A stretch of 64,000 bases of DNA. It comes from Curtobacterium guangdongense (lineage in GTDB: Bacteria; Actinomycetota; Actinomycetes; Actinomycetales; Microbacteriaceae). Position 1 is the first letter of the stretch, and each line of letters begins with the position of its first letter. The notes under the pieces were generated by a model that saw only the letters and a list, made by a program, of their open reading frames with translations, did no database searches and had not been told where the DNA came from. A program made the position numbers and the translations under genes. This document shows, piece after piece, positions 1-7,878 of the stretch. The DNA is taken from assembly GCF_049341845.1 (NCBI RefSeq), contig NZ_JBMPIT010000005.1:62001-126000 (forward strand), read 5' to 3'.

Positions 1-670
1 GCCCATCGCCCCGGGTGTCGTGTCGATCCACCTCGCAGGGCGCGACCTCGACCGGCTCGGCACGCGGGGCGGACAGTACGGCGTCTGGCGGTTCTGGACG
101 GCGACGACCTGGTGGCACGCCCACCCGGTGTCGTTCTCGGCGGTGCCCGGACGTGACCGGGCCCGGATCACCGTCCGGGACCTCGGCGCGGGGTCGTCGC
201 GACTGGGTCGGATCCGGCCGGGGGCGTTCGTCTCGCTCGAGGGGCCGTACGGCCAATTCACGAGCCGCGCCCGGACGGCGCCGTACCTGGCGCTGGTGGC
301 CTCCGGGATCGGGATCACGCCCGTCCGCGCGTTGCTGGAGGACACCGACCTCCGACCGGGCGAGGCGACGGTGCTCCTGCGGGGGAGCGATGCGCAGCAG
401 CAGTACCTCTGGCGGGAGACCGCCGACCTGGCGGCGACGACGGGCAGCCGGCTCTTCGCGATGGTCGGCCACCGTGCTCGGTCCCGAGCGACCTGGATGC
501 CCGAGGAAGACCTCCGTCGCGGCGTCACCCTGCTGTCGGTCTTCCCGCGGCTGCTCGAGTCGGACCTGTACGTCTGCGGGCCCCGCGCCTGGTCGGACCT
601 CGTCGTCCGCGAGGCCCGGCTCGCAGGGGTCCCCGAGCACCAGATCCACCAGGAACGGTTCGAGTCATGA
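1..670 (+). CDS. Ferric-reductase-like FAD/NAD(P)-binding oxidoreductase, C-terminal part (5' end outside window)
   Basis: The reading frame is open to the left edge, so only the flavin/NAD(P) half is visible. The HPVSFSA segment matches the FAD-contacting HPxS-type motif of ferredoxin-reductase-like proteins. ALVASGIGITPVRALLED is the NAD(P)-pyrophosphate loop, and DLYVCGPRAWS is the C-terminal CGP nicotinamide motif. In the family this module passes electrons from NAD(P)H through FAD, usually to a heme-bearing membrane domain that would lie upstream. Its stop overlaps the ATG of the FMN-binding gene by 4 bp, and ApbE follows. I infer that it feeds electrons to that exported flavoprotein. 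Confidence 0.8.
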   Translation, partial: PIAPGVVSIHLAGRDLDRLGTRGGQYGVWRFWTATTWWHAHPVSFSAVPGRDRARITVRDLGAGSSRLGRIRPGAFVSLEGPYGQFTSRARTAPYLALVASGIGITPVRALLEDTDLRPGEATVLLRGSDAQQQYLWRETADLAATTGSRLFAMVGHRARSRATWMPEEDLRRGVTLLSVFPRLLESDLYVCGPRAWSDLVVREARLAGVPEHQIHQERFES

Positions 671-1107
671 GGGCGCGCGCCGTCGTCGGGGGGATCGTGT
701 CGTCGATCGCGGTCCTCGTCATCGGTTGGCAGCTCGGCGGCCAGCCTGCCGTCACCGCGCCGTCGCAGAGCACGACGTCCGGCGGCACGGCGTCGGGCAG
801 CGGATCGGCGAGCTCCGGCGGGTCGTCCGTCTCGGGCACGTTCACCGGTGACACCGCGCAGACCCGGTACGGCCCCGTGCAGGTCCGGATCACCGTCGCG
901 GGTGGGAAGATCACCGACGTCACCGCCCTGCAGCTCACCGACCACGACGGTCGATCCGTGCAGATCAGCCAGCAGGCGGCACCGATCCTCCGGCAGGAGG
1001 CCCTCGCCGCACAGTCCGCCTCCATCCAGGCCGTGAGCGGCGCGACCTTCACCAGCGAGGGCTACACGACGTCGCTCCAGTCCGCGATCGACAAGGCGGG
1101 ACTGTGA
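667..1107 (+). CDS. Exported FMN-binding domain protein
   Basis: 146 residues. An N-terminal hydrophobic segment (about 8-30) looks like a signal anchor, followed by a Ser/Gly-rich linker (about 35-60) and an FMN_bind domain (about 62-146). AVSGATFTS near residue 125 fits the S(G/A)AT-type site where ApbE links FMN covalently to Thr. The domain sits outside the membrane and would act as a one-electron carrier. The gene overlaps both the reductase upstream and apbE downstream by 4 bp, which places substrate protein and modifying enzyme in one operon. Family and site are seen in the sequence; covalent flavinylation is inferred. Confidence 0.85.
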   Translation: MRARAVVGGIVSSIAVLVIGWQLGGQPAVTAPSQSTTSGGTASGSGSASSGGSSVSGTFTGDTAQTRYGPVQVRITVAGGKITDVTALQLTDHDGRSVQISQQAAPILRQEALAAQSASIQAVSGATFTSEGYTTSLQSAIDKAGL

Positions 1108-1850
1108 ACGACGTCCTGACCTTCGAGACGATGGGGACCGTCGTCAGTCTCCGCGGAGCGACCGTGGCGGCTGCGTCCGAGGTCCGCGCCGTGTTCGCGG
1201 GCTACGACCACCGGTACAGCCTCTACGACCCGGCGTCGGTCCTCAGTCGGGTGGCGGACGGCACGGTCGGGCTCGCCGACACCCCGGAGCAGGTCCGCGA
1301 CGTGTACGCACTTGCGCTGGACTGGCGGGAGCGGACCGGCGGCGCGTTCACTCCGCACCGCCCCGACGGCGTGGTCGACCTCTCCGGCGTCGTGAAGGCA
1401 CTCGCCATCCGCGACGCGGGACAGGTGCTGGACGAGGCGGGTGCCGACTGGATGATCAGCGCCGGCGGCGACGTGCTCGTCCGTGGGATGCACCGCGGTG
1501 TCGAGCCGTGGAGCGTCGGGGTGGTCGACCCGGCGAACCGCGACACGGTCGTCGGCGTCACCCGTCTCGACGCGACCCGTCGTGCGGTCGCGACCTCCGG
1601 GACCGCCGAACGCGGCGAGCACATCTGGCGACGCACGAGTCCGACGTTCGTGCAGGCGACCGTGGTCGCGGACGACGTCGTCACCGCCGACGTGCTCGCC
1701 ACGGCGATCGTCGCCGGCGACGAGGAAGACCTCGGTCGGTTCACGAGCGACGTCGACGTCGACGTCCTGGCCTTCGGGGCGGACGGGAGGGTGTGGGCGA
1801 CGCCCGGTGCGTCCTCCTGGGTCACCACCCGCGTAGCACCGGTGCCCTGA
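1104..1850 (+). CDS. apbE: FAD:protein FMN transferase (ApbE family)
   Basis: 248 residues, GTG start overlapping the previous stop. ApbE moves FMN from FAD onto a Thr of exported flavoproteins using Mg2+. Visible family blocks are FETMGTVVSL (7-16), DLSGVVKALA (92-101), ISAGGDVLVRG (118-128), ATSGTAERGEH (163-173) and VTADVLATA near 193 with a metal-binding Asp. It is shorter than many ApbE proteins (roughly 300 or more) and has no obvious signal peptide or lipobox. It may therefore act before export or by an unrecognised route. The substrate is probably the adjacent FMN-binding protein. Confidence 0.9.
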   Translation: MNDVLTFETMGTVVSLRGATVAAASEVRAVFAGYDHRYSLYDPASVLSRVADGTVGLADTPEQVRDVYALALDWRERTGGAFTPHRPDGVVDLSGVVKALAIRDAGQVLDEAGADWMISAGGDVLVRGMHRGVEPWSVGVVDPANRDTVVGVTRLDATRRAVATSGTAERGEHIWRRTSPTFVQATVVADDVVTADVLATAIVAGDEEDLGRFTSDVDVDVLAFGADGRVWATPGASSWVTTRVAPVP

Positions 1851-1867
1851 TCGGCCAGCGGAGCCGA

Positions 1868-1905
1868 CGGCAGCCCCGTCGGACCGTCGTCCGGTGGGGC
1901 TGCCG
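1868..1905. terminator. Hairpin between convergent genes
   Basis: Ten-base arms CGGCAGCCCC (1868-1877) and GGGGCTGCCG (1896-1905) are perfectly complementary, with a further GGAC/GTCC pairing inside the loop. The hairpin lies just past apbE and just past the stop of the minus-strand proline-rich gene. A bidirectional terminator is likely, although there is no long T run. Confidence 0.5.
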
Positions 1906-1910
1906 ACCGG

Positions 1911-2459
1911 TCAGGAACCGCTGGTCGGCGATGTGCTCGGCGCGTCCGTGGACTGCCCCGGGGCGTTCTTCGGCGGCTTCGGGGCGTTCTTCGGCGGCTT
2001 CGGGGCAGCAGCGGCCCCGTCCGGTGCGGGCCCGTCCTTCGGCGGGGTGGGTGCTGCAGCTGCCGGTCCTCCGCCGGTGCCCGGAGCGCAGGTGCCCGCA
2101 GCACCAGGTCCCGCTGCACCCGGCTTCGGTGCACCAGACGGTGCGCCCGTCGGTGCGCCCGACGGAGCACCCGACGGCTTTCCCGAGGGTGCGCCGGACG
2201 GGGCTGCCACCGGCGTGCTCCCGCCGTCGCTACCGGCCGCCACCGCCGCGGTCACACCGACGCCGCCGATCAGCACCGCGACGATTGCCGCGCCGATCCC
2301 GATCCGCCGCCCGAGACGACGGGGTCGGTCGGCGGCCGACGACGGAGCCGGGGCCTCGGCGGCGGCGAACTGCTCGGTCGGCTGCGTGCCCTGGCCGAAG
2401 CCGCCACGCGGGTACTCCCGTGTCGGGTCGTCGTGCTGGTTCTCGTTCTCGTTCTCCAT
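1911..2459 (-). CDS. Single-pass membrane protein with Pro/Ala/Gly-rich exported tail
   Basis: 182 residues, start ATG at 2459 (MENENENQHDDP), chosen because the upstream extension is Arg-rich shadow frame. The N-terminal 50 residues are polar. One transmembrane helix follows (about 54-74, IGIGAAIVAVLIGGVGVTAAVA). The rest is low complexity: repeated APSGAPSG units, then APKPPKN twice. A single Cys lies mid-tail (GTCAPG). No enzyme domain is seen. It is transcribed away from the OmpR-type regulator with about 150 bp between, so it may be a target or accessory of that two-component system. The function is unknown. Confidence 0.65.
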   Translation of the reverse strand: MENENENQHDDPTREYPRGGFGQGTQPTEQFAAAEAPAPSSAADRPRRLGRRIGIGAAIVAVLIGGVGVTAAVAAGSDGGSTPVAAPSGAPSGKPSGAPSGAPTGAPSGAPKPGAAGPGAAGTCAPGTGGGPAAAAPTPPKDGPAPDGAAAAPKPPKNAPKPPKNAPGQSTDAPSTSPTSGS

Positions 2460-2532
2460 GGGGTCTCCACATCGTCGTCCGGCGGTGCCGGGTCGGCTGT
2501 GCTGCCGACGTGGACCACGGTCGAAGTCGAAT

Positions 2533-2554
2533 CTGAAGCATGACTGAAGCACAG
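2533..2554. promoter_or_regulatory. 11-bp direct repeat in divergent intergenic region
   Basis: CTGAAGCATGA is followed immediately by CTGAAGCACAG. The 8-base core CTGAAGCA is repeated exactly at an 11-bp step. OmpR/PhoB-family regulators usually bind such direct repeats. The site lies between the proline-rich gene and the response-regulator gene, so autoregulation and control of the divergent gene are plausible. This is an inference from spacing only. Confidence 0.35.
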
Positions 2555-2611
2555 GTGCTCCCCAGGTCGTTCCAGGCTTCGTGATCGAATCGCGGACGTA
2601 CGGTGTCCGCC

Positions 2612-3289
2612 GTGCCCAGTCCAGCCCGCGTCCTGCTCGTCGACGACGACGAGACCATCCGTGTCTCCGTCGCACGCTCCCTCCGCGACGAGGGCCTCGT
2701 CGTGCTCGACGCTCCGGACGGCTCCGGGCTCCACCGGGACCTCGCGGCGTTCGTCCCCGACCTCGTGGTCCTGGACTGGATGCTCCCCGGTGCGAGCGGG
2801 ATCCAGCTCGCCGGCAGCGTGCGGACCTCGTCGGACGCCGCCATCGTGATGCTGACCGCACGGGACGACGTCGAGGACCGACTCAGGGGCTTCGCCGAGG
2901 GCGCCGACGACTACGTCGTGAAGCCGTTCGCGATCGCGGAACTCGTCGCCCGGATCACCGCGGTCCTCCGCCGCCGTGGTCGGGTGCCGGCGGTGATCGA
3001 GGTCGGCGACCTGGTCCTCGACCCTGACGCCGCGGTGGCACGTCGGGCCGGCGTCGTGCTCGAGCTCACCGCGACCGAGTTCCGACTGCTCGCCTTCCTC
3101 GCCGAGAGCCGCGGCCGGACCCTGTCGAAGGGGCAGATCCTGACACAGGTGTGGGGGTACGACAGCGTCGACCCGAACCTCGTCGAGGTCCACCTCAGCG
3201 CGCTCCGGCGGAAGATGGAGGTGCACGGCCCACGACTCGTCCACACCGTGCGCGGTCTCGGGTACCGACTGAGTGCGGTGGCCGCGTGA
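2612..3289 (+). CDS. OmpR/PhoB-family response regulator
   Basis: Receiver domain (about 5-115) with acidic cluster VDDDE, phospho-acceptor Asp55 in VVLDWMLPG, conserved Thr in MLTARDD and Lys in VVKPF. A winged-helix DNA-binding domain follows (about 130-222), ending VRGLGYRL. I prefer GTG 2612 (225 residues, MPSPARVLLV) to GTG 2603. A TACGGT hexamer at 2599-2604 would place transcription start at about 2612 with no leader, and it overlaps the 2603 codon. The histidine kinase gene begins inside its stop codon. The signal sensed is unknown. Confidence 0.88.
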   Translation: MPSPARVLLVDDDETIRVSVARSLRDEGLVVLDAPDGSGLHRDLAAFVPDLVVLDWMLPGASGIQLAGSVRTSSDAAIVMLTARDDVEDRLRGFAEGADDYVVKPFAIAELVARITAVLRRRGRVPAVIEVGDLVLDPDAAVARRAGVVLELTATEFRLLAFLAESRGRTLSKGQILTQVWGYDSVDPNLVEVHLSALRRKMEVHGPRLVHTVRGLGYRLSAVAA

Positions 3290-4809
3290 ACGGCGAGGCG
3301 CCCGGTGCGTCGGGCCTCCGCACCGGTTCGCTCCGGATGCGGACCGTCGTCGCGGTGCTGGTCCTGCTGGCGGTCCTCCTCGGCGCGCTCGGCGTCGTCG
3401 TGCAGGCCACCCTCGGCGACCGGCTCCGCGCGCAGGTCGAGGACCGGCTGCGTGACCGTGCTTCGGCGGCGGCTGCCCTCGTCGGGACGGTCGACGCGAC
3501 GGACCTCGCCGACCGGCTGTCGATGCAGGGGCTGTCGGTGACGATCACGGCCGCCGACGGCGGTTCGGTGGAGGCCGGTCCCAGCCCGGACCAGTTGCGG
3601 CACGGTCCACCAGACCCCGGCACGCTCCCCGCACCGGCGGCCGCACCGGCGGCCGCACCGGCCTCCGCCCCGGCGCGGGACGCCACGGCGGATCCCGCCA
3701 CGACCGGGACCGGCGCGGCGTCGCACGTGACGATCAGGTCGTCGCAGCTCACCGAGGGCGACCGGATCGTCACCCTCGTGTCGACCCTGAGCGACGGCTC
3801 GCGGATCCGGCTCACCGCCGGAACCGGCTCCGTCGACGAGGTCCTCGGCGAACTCCGATGGGTGATGCTCGGCGCGTCCGTCGGCTTCATGGTCGTCGCG
3901 GCGGTCGGTCTGGTCCTGGTGGTGCGGCGGACGATGCGACCGCTCGTCGTGATGACGGACGCCGCACGCTCGATCGCGCACGGCGACCGCGGACGGCGCC
4001 TCCGCCCGGCCCGGCAGGGAACCGAGATCGGTCGTGTCGCGGTGGCCTTCGACGAGATGCTCGACGCCGTCGAGGGTGCGGAACGACAGGCCGTCTCGGC
4101 GGAGGCCCGGATGCGGTCGTTCCTGTCGGACGCCGCGCACGAGCTGCGGACGCCGGTGGCCGGGATCACCGCTGCCGCCGACACGCTGGTGCGTGCCCGG
4201 CCCGACGTGGTGGAGCGCGAAGAGCTCGCCGTCCACGTCGTCCGGCAGGCCGGTCGAGCGGCGCGGCTCGTCGACGACCTGTTGCTGATGGCGCGGGTGG
4301 ACGGCGGCCTCGCGCTCGAGCCGTCGTCCGTCGACCTCGGCGTCGTCGCGAGGAGTGAGGCCGACCGGGCCCGACTCCGCTCGCCGGGCCTCACCGTCCA
4401 GGTCCGTGAGCCGGATGGCCCGGTCGTCGTGTCCGCGGACGGCGACCGGATCGGCCAGGTCCTCGCGAACCTCCTGGAGAACGCTGCCAGGGCGACCGAC
4501 GGCGCCGGGCACGTCGTGGTCGAGATCGACCGGCTGGGCGAGGTGGGCCGTGTGCGCGTCGCCGACGACGGGTCGGGGATCCCCGCGGCCGATCGGACCC
4601 GCGTGTTCGACCGTCTCGTGCGGCTCGACGCCGCGCGGGCGGCGAGCGGCGGGGGAGCAGGGCTCGGCCTGCCGATCGCACGGGGCATCGCTCGAGCGCA
4701 CGGCGGCGACCTCGTCTGCCCGCCGGGCGTCGACACGGTGTTCGTGCTCACGATCCCGGCAACGATCGACCAGCACACACCGACCGGAGGATGCGCGATC
4801 GTGACCTGA
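3286..4809 (+). CDS. Membrane sensor histidine kinase
   Basis: 507 residues, GTG start overlapping the regulator stop by 4 bp. Transmembrane helix 1 is about 20-41, an extracytoplasmic sensor region runs from 42 to 190, helix 2 is about 193-213, then HAMP (214-265) and a HisKA domain with the phospho-acceptor His285 in SDAAHELRTPV. The ATPase domain follows with NLLENA, ADDGSGIP and GLGLPIARG. The sensor region includes an Ala/Pro-rich stretch (about 113-131, AAPAAAP repeats), which is odd for a ligand-binding domain and suggests a flexible linker. It is the partner of the upstream response regulator. Confidence 0.88.
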   Translation: MNGEAPGASGLRTGSLRMRTVVAVLVLLAVLLGALGVVVQATLGDRLRAQVEDRLRDRASAAAALVGTVDATDLADRLSMQGLSVTITAADGGSVEAGPSPDQLRHGPPDPGTLPAPAAAPAAAPASAPARDATADPATTGTGAASHVTIRSSQLTEGDRIVTLVSTLSDGSRIRLTAGTGSVDEVLGELRWVMLGASVGFMVVAAVGLVLVVRRTMRPLVVMTDAARSIAHGDRGRRLRPARQGTEIGRVAVAFDEMLDAVEGAERQAVSAEARMRSFLSDAAHELRTPVAGITAAADTLVRARPDVVEREELAVHVVRQAGRAARLVDDLLLMARVDGGLALEPSSVDLGVVARSEADRARLRSPGLTVQVREPDGPVVVSADGDRIGQVLANLLENAARATDGAGHVVVEIDRLGEVGRVRVADDGSGIPAADRTRVFDRLVRLDAARAASGGGAGLGLPIARGIARAHGGDLVCPPGVDTVFVLTIPATIDQHTPTGGCAIVT

Positions 4810-4860
4810 GCAATCGTCCAGACTGCCTGTGGAGCGGCATGCACTCGCTACGGTGTCCGG

Positions 4861-5547
4861 GTGGGGAACACCAACGGAACGGGTCGGCGTCGTGGCGGGC
4901 TGATCGGCATCATCGTCGTGGCGGCGTACCTCGTGCTGCGGTTCGGCGTCCTGGCATGGCGAGAGCACGAGGCCGGCATGTCGACGGGAGCGGTCATCGG
5001 GACGCTGTTCCTCTACGCCGCTGCGATCTTCGGGATCATCGAGATCGTCCTGGCGGTGCAGAACGCGTCGACCCGACGGCGGGAGGCGGCGCTCGCCCTC
5101 GCCCATCCCGGTGCGCACCTCGCTCCGGCGCTCTTCACGAAGGACCTCGCGACCGACGTCCGTCGCACCGCCGCGATGCTCGGCGCCGAGCTGGGTTCGG
5201 ACGTCCCGCGTCGTGGGCACGCGACGGTCGTCGCCGACCACAACGGCATCGGCATCTACGTCGGCGGCGCCACACCGCGGCTCGTCCTCGGGATCCCGCG
5301 CAACCAGGTGCGCGCGGTCTCGACCGGCGAGACGAAGGCCGCGGGCCGGTACACCTTCGGCACCGTCGACGCCCTCCGGGTCATCGTGGACGACGGGCAG
5401 TGGACGACCATCGACCTTCCGCTCTACCGCACCGTGATCGGCTTCGCGAAGCACCTGCACGGCGAGGCGCTCGAGGCCCAGGTGCGCTCGGTCGCGGTCG
5501 CGGCCGGGGTGCGCCAGGAGACGCCGATGCCCGGGACGACGCGGTGA
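4861..5547 (+). CDS. Membrane protein of unknown function
   Basis: 228 residues with GTG start. A TACGGT hexamer at 4849-4854 is followed by 6 nt and then the GTG, so the mRNA is probably leaderless. Two transmembrane helices are visible (about 14-32 and 45-66). The rest is a soluble domain with alternating beta-like segments (VVADHNGIGIYVGG, RLVLGIPRNQVRAV). The stop overlaps the GTG of the LysM lipoprotein gene by 4 bp. I do not recognise a named family. The overlap suggests a shared envelope role with the lipoprotein. Confidence 0.7.
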   Translation: MGNTNGTGRRRGGLIGIIVVAAYLVLRFGVLAWREHEAGMSTGAVIGTLFLYAAAIFGIIEIVLAVQNASTRRREAALALAHPGAHLAPALFTKDLATDVRRTAAMLGAELGSDVPRRGHATVVADHNGIGIYVGGATPRLVLGIPRNQVRAVSTGETKAAGRYTFGTVDALRVIVDDGQWTTIDLPLYRTVIGFAKHLHGEALEAQVRSVAVAAGVRQETPMPGTTR

Positions 5548-6341
5548 TCCGCCGGACGGGTGTCGCAGCACTCGGTCTCGCCGCCGTGCTCACGGTGACG
5601 GGCTGCGCGACCGCGGGCTCGGCGCACCACGCCGCGACGACCGACCGCCCGACCACGGCGGGTCCGACCGCGTCCGCGACCCCGACGGCCGCTGCGGACC
5701 CGGCCGGCTCGGCACCGGCAGCAGGGGCCGTCGTGCTCGACACCGACCTCGCCACCGCCGACGGTCGCGCGTCGATCCACCTGCGGGTGGTCGCCACCGG
5801 CAACGACGACTACGTCGTGCAGACCTCGGCGTACCGGTCGACCCTCGGGCAGCCGCTCGCGATCTTCTTCCGCCAGTTCGACGAACGAGTCGGCGACACC
5901 ATCTCCGAGGGTGTGAGCTTCGGCTACGACGCCTGGGGAGCGCCGGGGGAGACGGCCCAGGTCCCCGACCGGCAGTTCGCCCTGCAGGAGGCGGGGGACG
6001 ACCCGAGCTTCCTCCGGACGGCCGTGTTGGTCGACCGACCGGAGACGTCTCCGTGGACGGTGCTCGGCGTCTCGCAGCTGGACTGGCACACGCCGGACCG
6101 GCACCCGGGGCTGACGGTACGCGACGGAGGCACGCGGTCAGGAGCCACCGGCTCCGTCGAGAGCGTCGACGGTGTGCCGAGGTGGTACCACGTCGCCGAC
6201 GGCGACACCCTCGACGCGATCGGACGCCGCTTCGGCGTGACCGTCGACGACCTCCGGTACCTCAGCGCACGGCAGGCGCTCGGTCTGGCGTACGACCTGC
6301 GGGCCGGCGAGACACTGAACCTCGACCGGACGCAGCGCTGA
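5544..6341 (+). CDS. LysM-domain lipoprotein
   Basis: 265 residues. The signal peptide ends at a lipobox, LTVTGCA, with lipidated Cys21, followed by a Thr/Ala/Pro-rich spacer (about 25-60). The central domain (65-200) is unrecognised. A C-terminal LysM motif begins at about residue 212 (WYHVADGDTLDAIGRRFGV). LysM modules bind peptidoglycan GlcNAc, so the protein would be membrane-tethered and wall-contacting. It overlaps the preceding membrane-protein gene by 4 bp. The 3' end, including the stop codon, is part of a 16-bp tandem duplication. Confidence 0.75.
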   Translation: MIRRTGVAALGLAAVLTVTGCATAGSAHHAATTDRPTTAGPTASATPTAAADPAGSAPAAGAVVLDTDLATADGRASIHLRVVATGNDDYVVQTSAYRSTLGQPLAIFFRQFDERVGDTISEGVSFGYDAWGAPGETAQVPDRQFALQEAGDDPSFLRTAVLVDRPETSPWTVLGVSQLDWHTPDRHPGLTVRDGGTRSGATGSVESVDGVPRWYHVADGDTLDAIGRRFGVTVDDLRYLSARQALGLAYDLRAGETLNLDRTQR

Positions 6342-6368
6342 CCGGACGGAGCGCTGACCGGACGGATC
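6326..6368. repeat. 16-bp tandem repeat across the stop codon
   Basis: CCGGACGCAGCGCTGA (6326-6341) is followed by CCGGACGGAGCGCTGA (6342-6357) and a partial third copy starting CCGGACGGATC. The first copy carries the real TGA stop of the lipoprotein gene and the second carries a duplicate of it. Confidence 0.8.
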
Positions 6369-6582
6369 ACGCCGGACGGTAGACGCTGATCGCCGGCGCG
6401 TCTCCGGCGTCGTGGGTCTCACTCGTCGCGGCCCACGTCCGACCGTCGTGCTCGAGTGTGGGTGGCAGGTCCCCGCGGACGAGGATCCTGATCGCCGGTT
6501 CGTCCCCGTCGACCAGGTCGACGCCGTGGGATTCGGGCTCGGCAGGGGTGCCGTCGGTGGTGTCCTTCACGAAGTCGCTCAT
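6367..6582 (-). CDS. Small acidic protein of unknown function
   Basis: 71 residues from ATG 6582 (MSDFVKDTTDGTP). The start was chosen because a GGTGGGGG purine run lies just upstream on the minus strand and the longer frame reads into the tRNA gene. The sequence is rich in Asp/Glu, with no Cys, transmembrane helix or signal peptide. It contains EPAIRILVRGDLPPTLEHDG and ends ISVYRPA, which suggests a small beta fold. It converges on the lipoprotein gene. I know of no family. Confidence 0.55.
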   Translation of the reverse strand: MSDFVKDTTDGTPAEPESHGVDLVDGDEPAIRILVRGDLPPTLEHDGRTWAATSETHDAGDAPAISVYRPA

Positions 6583-6682
6583 GCCCCCACCCAACACGGA
6601 CACGCCCGGTTCTGGCCGGGAGTCAGGCGGAACGCGCAGAGACGGGTATGGTGGACTCTGCGCGACCGTCGAGTCGTGCAAT

Positions 6683-6754
6683 GCGGATGTGGCGCAGTGG
6701 TAGCGCATCACCTTGCCAAGGTGAGGGTCGCGAGTTCGAATCTCGTCATCCGCT
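6683..6754 (+). tRNA. tRNA-Gly (anticodon GCC)
   Basis: A complete cloverleaf can be drawn. The acceptor arms are GCGGATG (6683-6689) and CATCCGC (6747-6753), with discriminator T at 6754. The D arm uses GCGC/GCGC around AGTGGTA. The anticodon stem is TCACC/GGTGA with loop TTGCCAA, giving anticodon GCC. The T arm contains GTTCGAAT. CCA is not encoded. A strong terminator follows about 30 bp later. Confidence 0.95.
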
Positions 6755-6785
6755 CGGGCATCGCCGGCTCCACCCGGCCCCCGGG

Positions 6786-6812
6786 AAACCCCGACCTCGG
6801 TCGGGGTTTTCT
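6786..6812 (+). terminator. Rho-independent terminator after tRNA-Gly
   Basis: The stem AAACCCCGAC (6786-6795) pairs with GTCGGGGTTT (6800-6809), closing a 4-nt loop, and the 3' arm runs into TTTTCT. It is placed to end the tRNA transcript. Confidence 0.85.
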
Positions 6813-6838
6813 GGTTCCGGGACGAGCAACACCGCGAG

Positions 6839-7087
6839 TCAGAGTGTCACCGCTCGGATCCCTGGGAGCCCGACCAGTCGTCGGGAACCGACGAGGACGA
6901 CCGTGACCAGTACCGTGCCGCACCCGTTGCACCGTGCGACGGAGCCCATCGCACTCCGGTGCACGCGTGCCACGCCGAGTGCGTCGGAGGAACCGCACCC
7001 CACACACCGGAGCGTGGCGGACGTCGGGTCCGGTCCGAGGACCTCCGCCAGGTCGCCGGCGAGGGCGTTGCCGTCGAGGATCGTCAT
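6839..7087 (-). CDS. DUF6510-like zinc-ribbon protein
   Basis: 82 residues from ATG 7087, overlapping the end of the FAD-oxidoreductase gene by 4 bp. Two Cys pairs, CVGCG (about 28-32) and CNGCG (about 53-57), would hold one zinc ion. The rest is short beta-rich sequence ending in a hydrophobic stretch (VLVTVVLVGSRRLVGLPGI). It resembles the DUF6510 family, which I recall beside FAD oxidoreductase and molybdopterin oxidoreductase genes in actinobacteria. The family label is from memory; the two CxxC motifs are visible. The function is unknown. Confidence 0.7.
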   Translation of the reverse strand: MTILDGNALAGDLAEVLGPDPTSATLRCVGCGSSDALGVARVHRSAMGSVARCNGCGTVLVTVVLVGSRRLVGLPGIRAVTL

Positions 7088-7878
7088 CCGTTCCCTCCGA
7101 ACCGCTCCGCTCGGACGTCCCCGGTGTCGTGCCCGAGTTCTCCGAGCCACCGGAGGACCTGTTCGACGAAGGGCGTCGATCCACACACGTACACGAGCGC
7201 ACCGGCATCCGGTGGGAGGACCGCGGCACCGAGTGCGTCCCGCGTGAGACGACCGACCGGTGCCGAGGAGCCGTCGGGTGCGCGGCGGCTGTACACGATC
7301 GTGACCTCGAGGGGAGCTGACCCGGTCGCGGCTTCCGACAGCTCGGACCGGAAGAAGACGTCCTCGGGGGTCCGCACGGCGTAGAGCAGCCGGAACGGTG
7401 CGGGATCGGCGGCGTCGGCGTGCGCGGACACCATGGCGACGAGCGGCACGATCCCGGATCCGCCCGCGATGAGCTGGACCGGGCGCGATGCCGAGGACGC
7501 CGATGTGTCCGGATGCCAGACGAACCACCCGCCGAGCGGCCCGTGCACCTCGAGCGCGTCCCCGACCTCGACGGCGTCGACGAGGAACGGGGACACCTCG
7601 CCGTCATCGACACGATCGACCGCCAGTGTCACGCGGGTGCCCGAACCGCTGGACGCGATCGAGTACGAGCGGGTGGCCTGGTAGCCGTCCTCGGCGGTGA
7701 GCCGGAGGTCGAGGTGCTGTCCGGCGTCGTTGCCGGGCCAGGTCGGGACGTCGAGGACGATCCGGCGCGCGGTCGGGGTCTCCGCCCGGACGGACGCGAC
7801 GGTGGCGTCGTGCCAGGCCGGCCGTCTGCGGGAGGCGGGCGGCGCGGCCGTGCCGACCCGTGCCTCCAGGCCGCTCAC
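7084..7878 (-). CDS. Ferredoxin-reductase-type FAD/NAD(P)H oxidoreductase
   Basis: 264 residues, GTG start at 7878 overlapping the stop of the molybdopterin gene (GTGA). The FAD-binding beta barrel carries the RSYSIASS flavin motif (about residue 73). The NAD(P) domain has LIAGGSGIVPLVAM (about 135) and the terminal VYVCGSTPFVEQVL. No 2Fe-2S Cys cluster is present, so it is an FNR-type reductase without a plant-type ferredoxin domain. The tight operon with a sulfite-oxidase-like protein suggests it supplies or accepts electrons for that molybdoenzyme. Confidence 0.88.
   Translation of the reverse strand: MSGLEARVGTAAPPASRRRPAWHDATVASVRAETPTARRIVLDVPTWPGNDAGQHLDLRLTAEDGYQATRSYSIASSGSGTRVTLAVDRVDDGEVSPFLVDAVEVGDALEVHGPLGGWFVWHPDTSASSASRPVQLIAGGSGIVPLVAMVSAHADAADPAPFRLLYAVRTPEDVFFRSELSEAATGSAPLEVTIVYSRRAPDGSSAPVGRLTRDALGAAVLPPDAGALVYVCGSTPFVEQVLRWLGELGHDTGDVRAERFGGNG

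Noticed and set aside
2911..5571. Minus-strand open frame of 886 codons
   Set aside because: It covers the regulator and histidine kinase genes on the other strand, is rich in Arg, Asp and His, and has no domain. It is an artefact of high GC at third positions.
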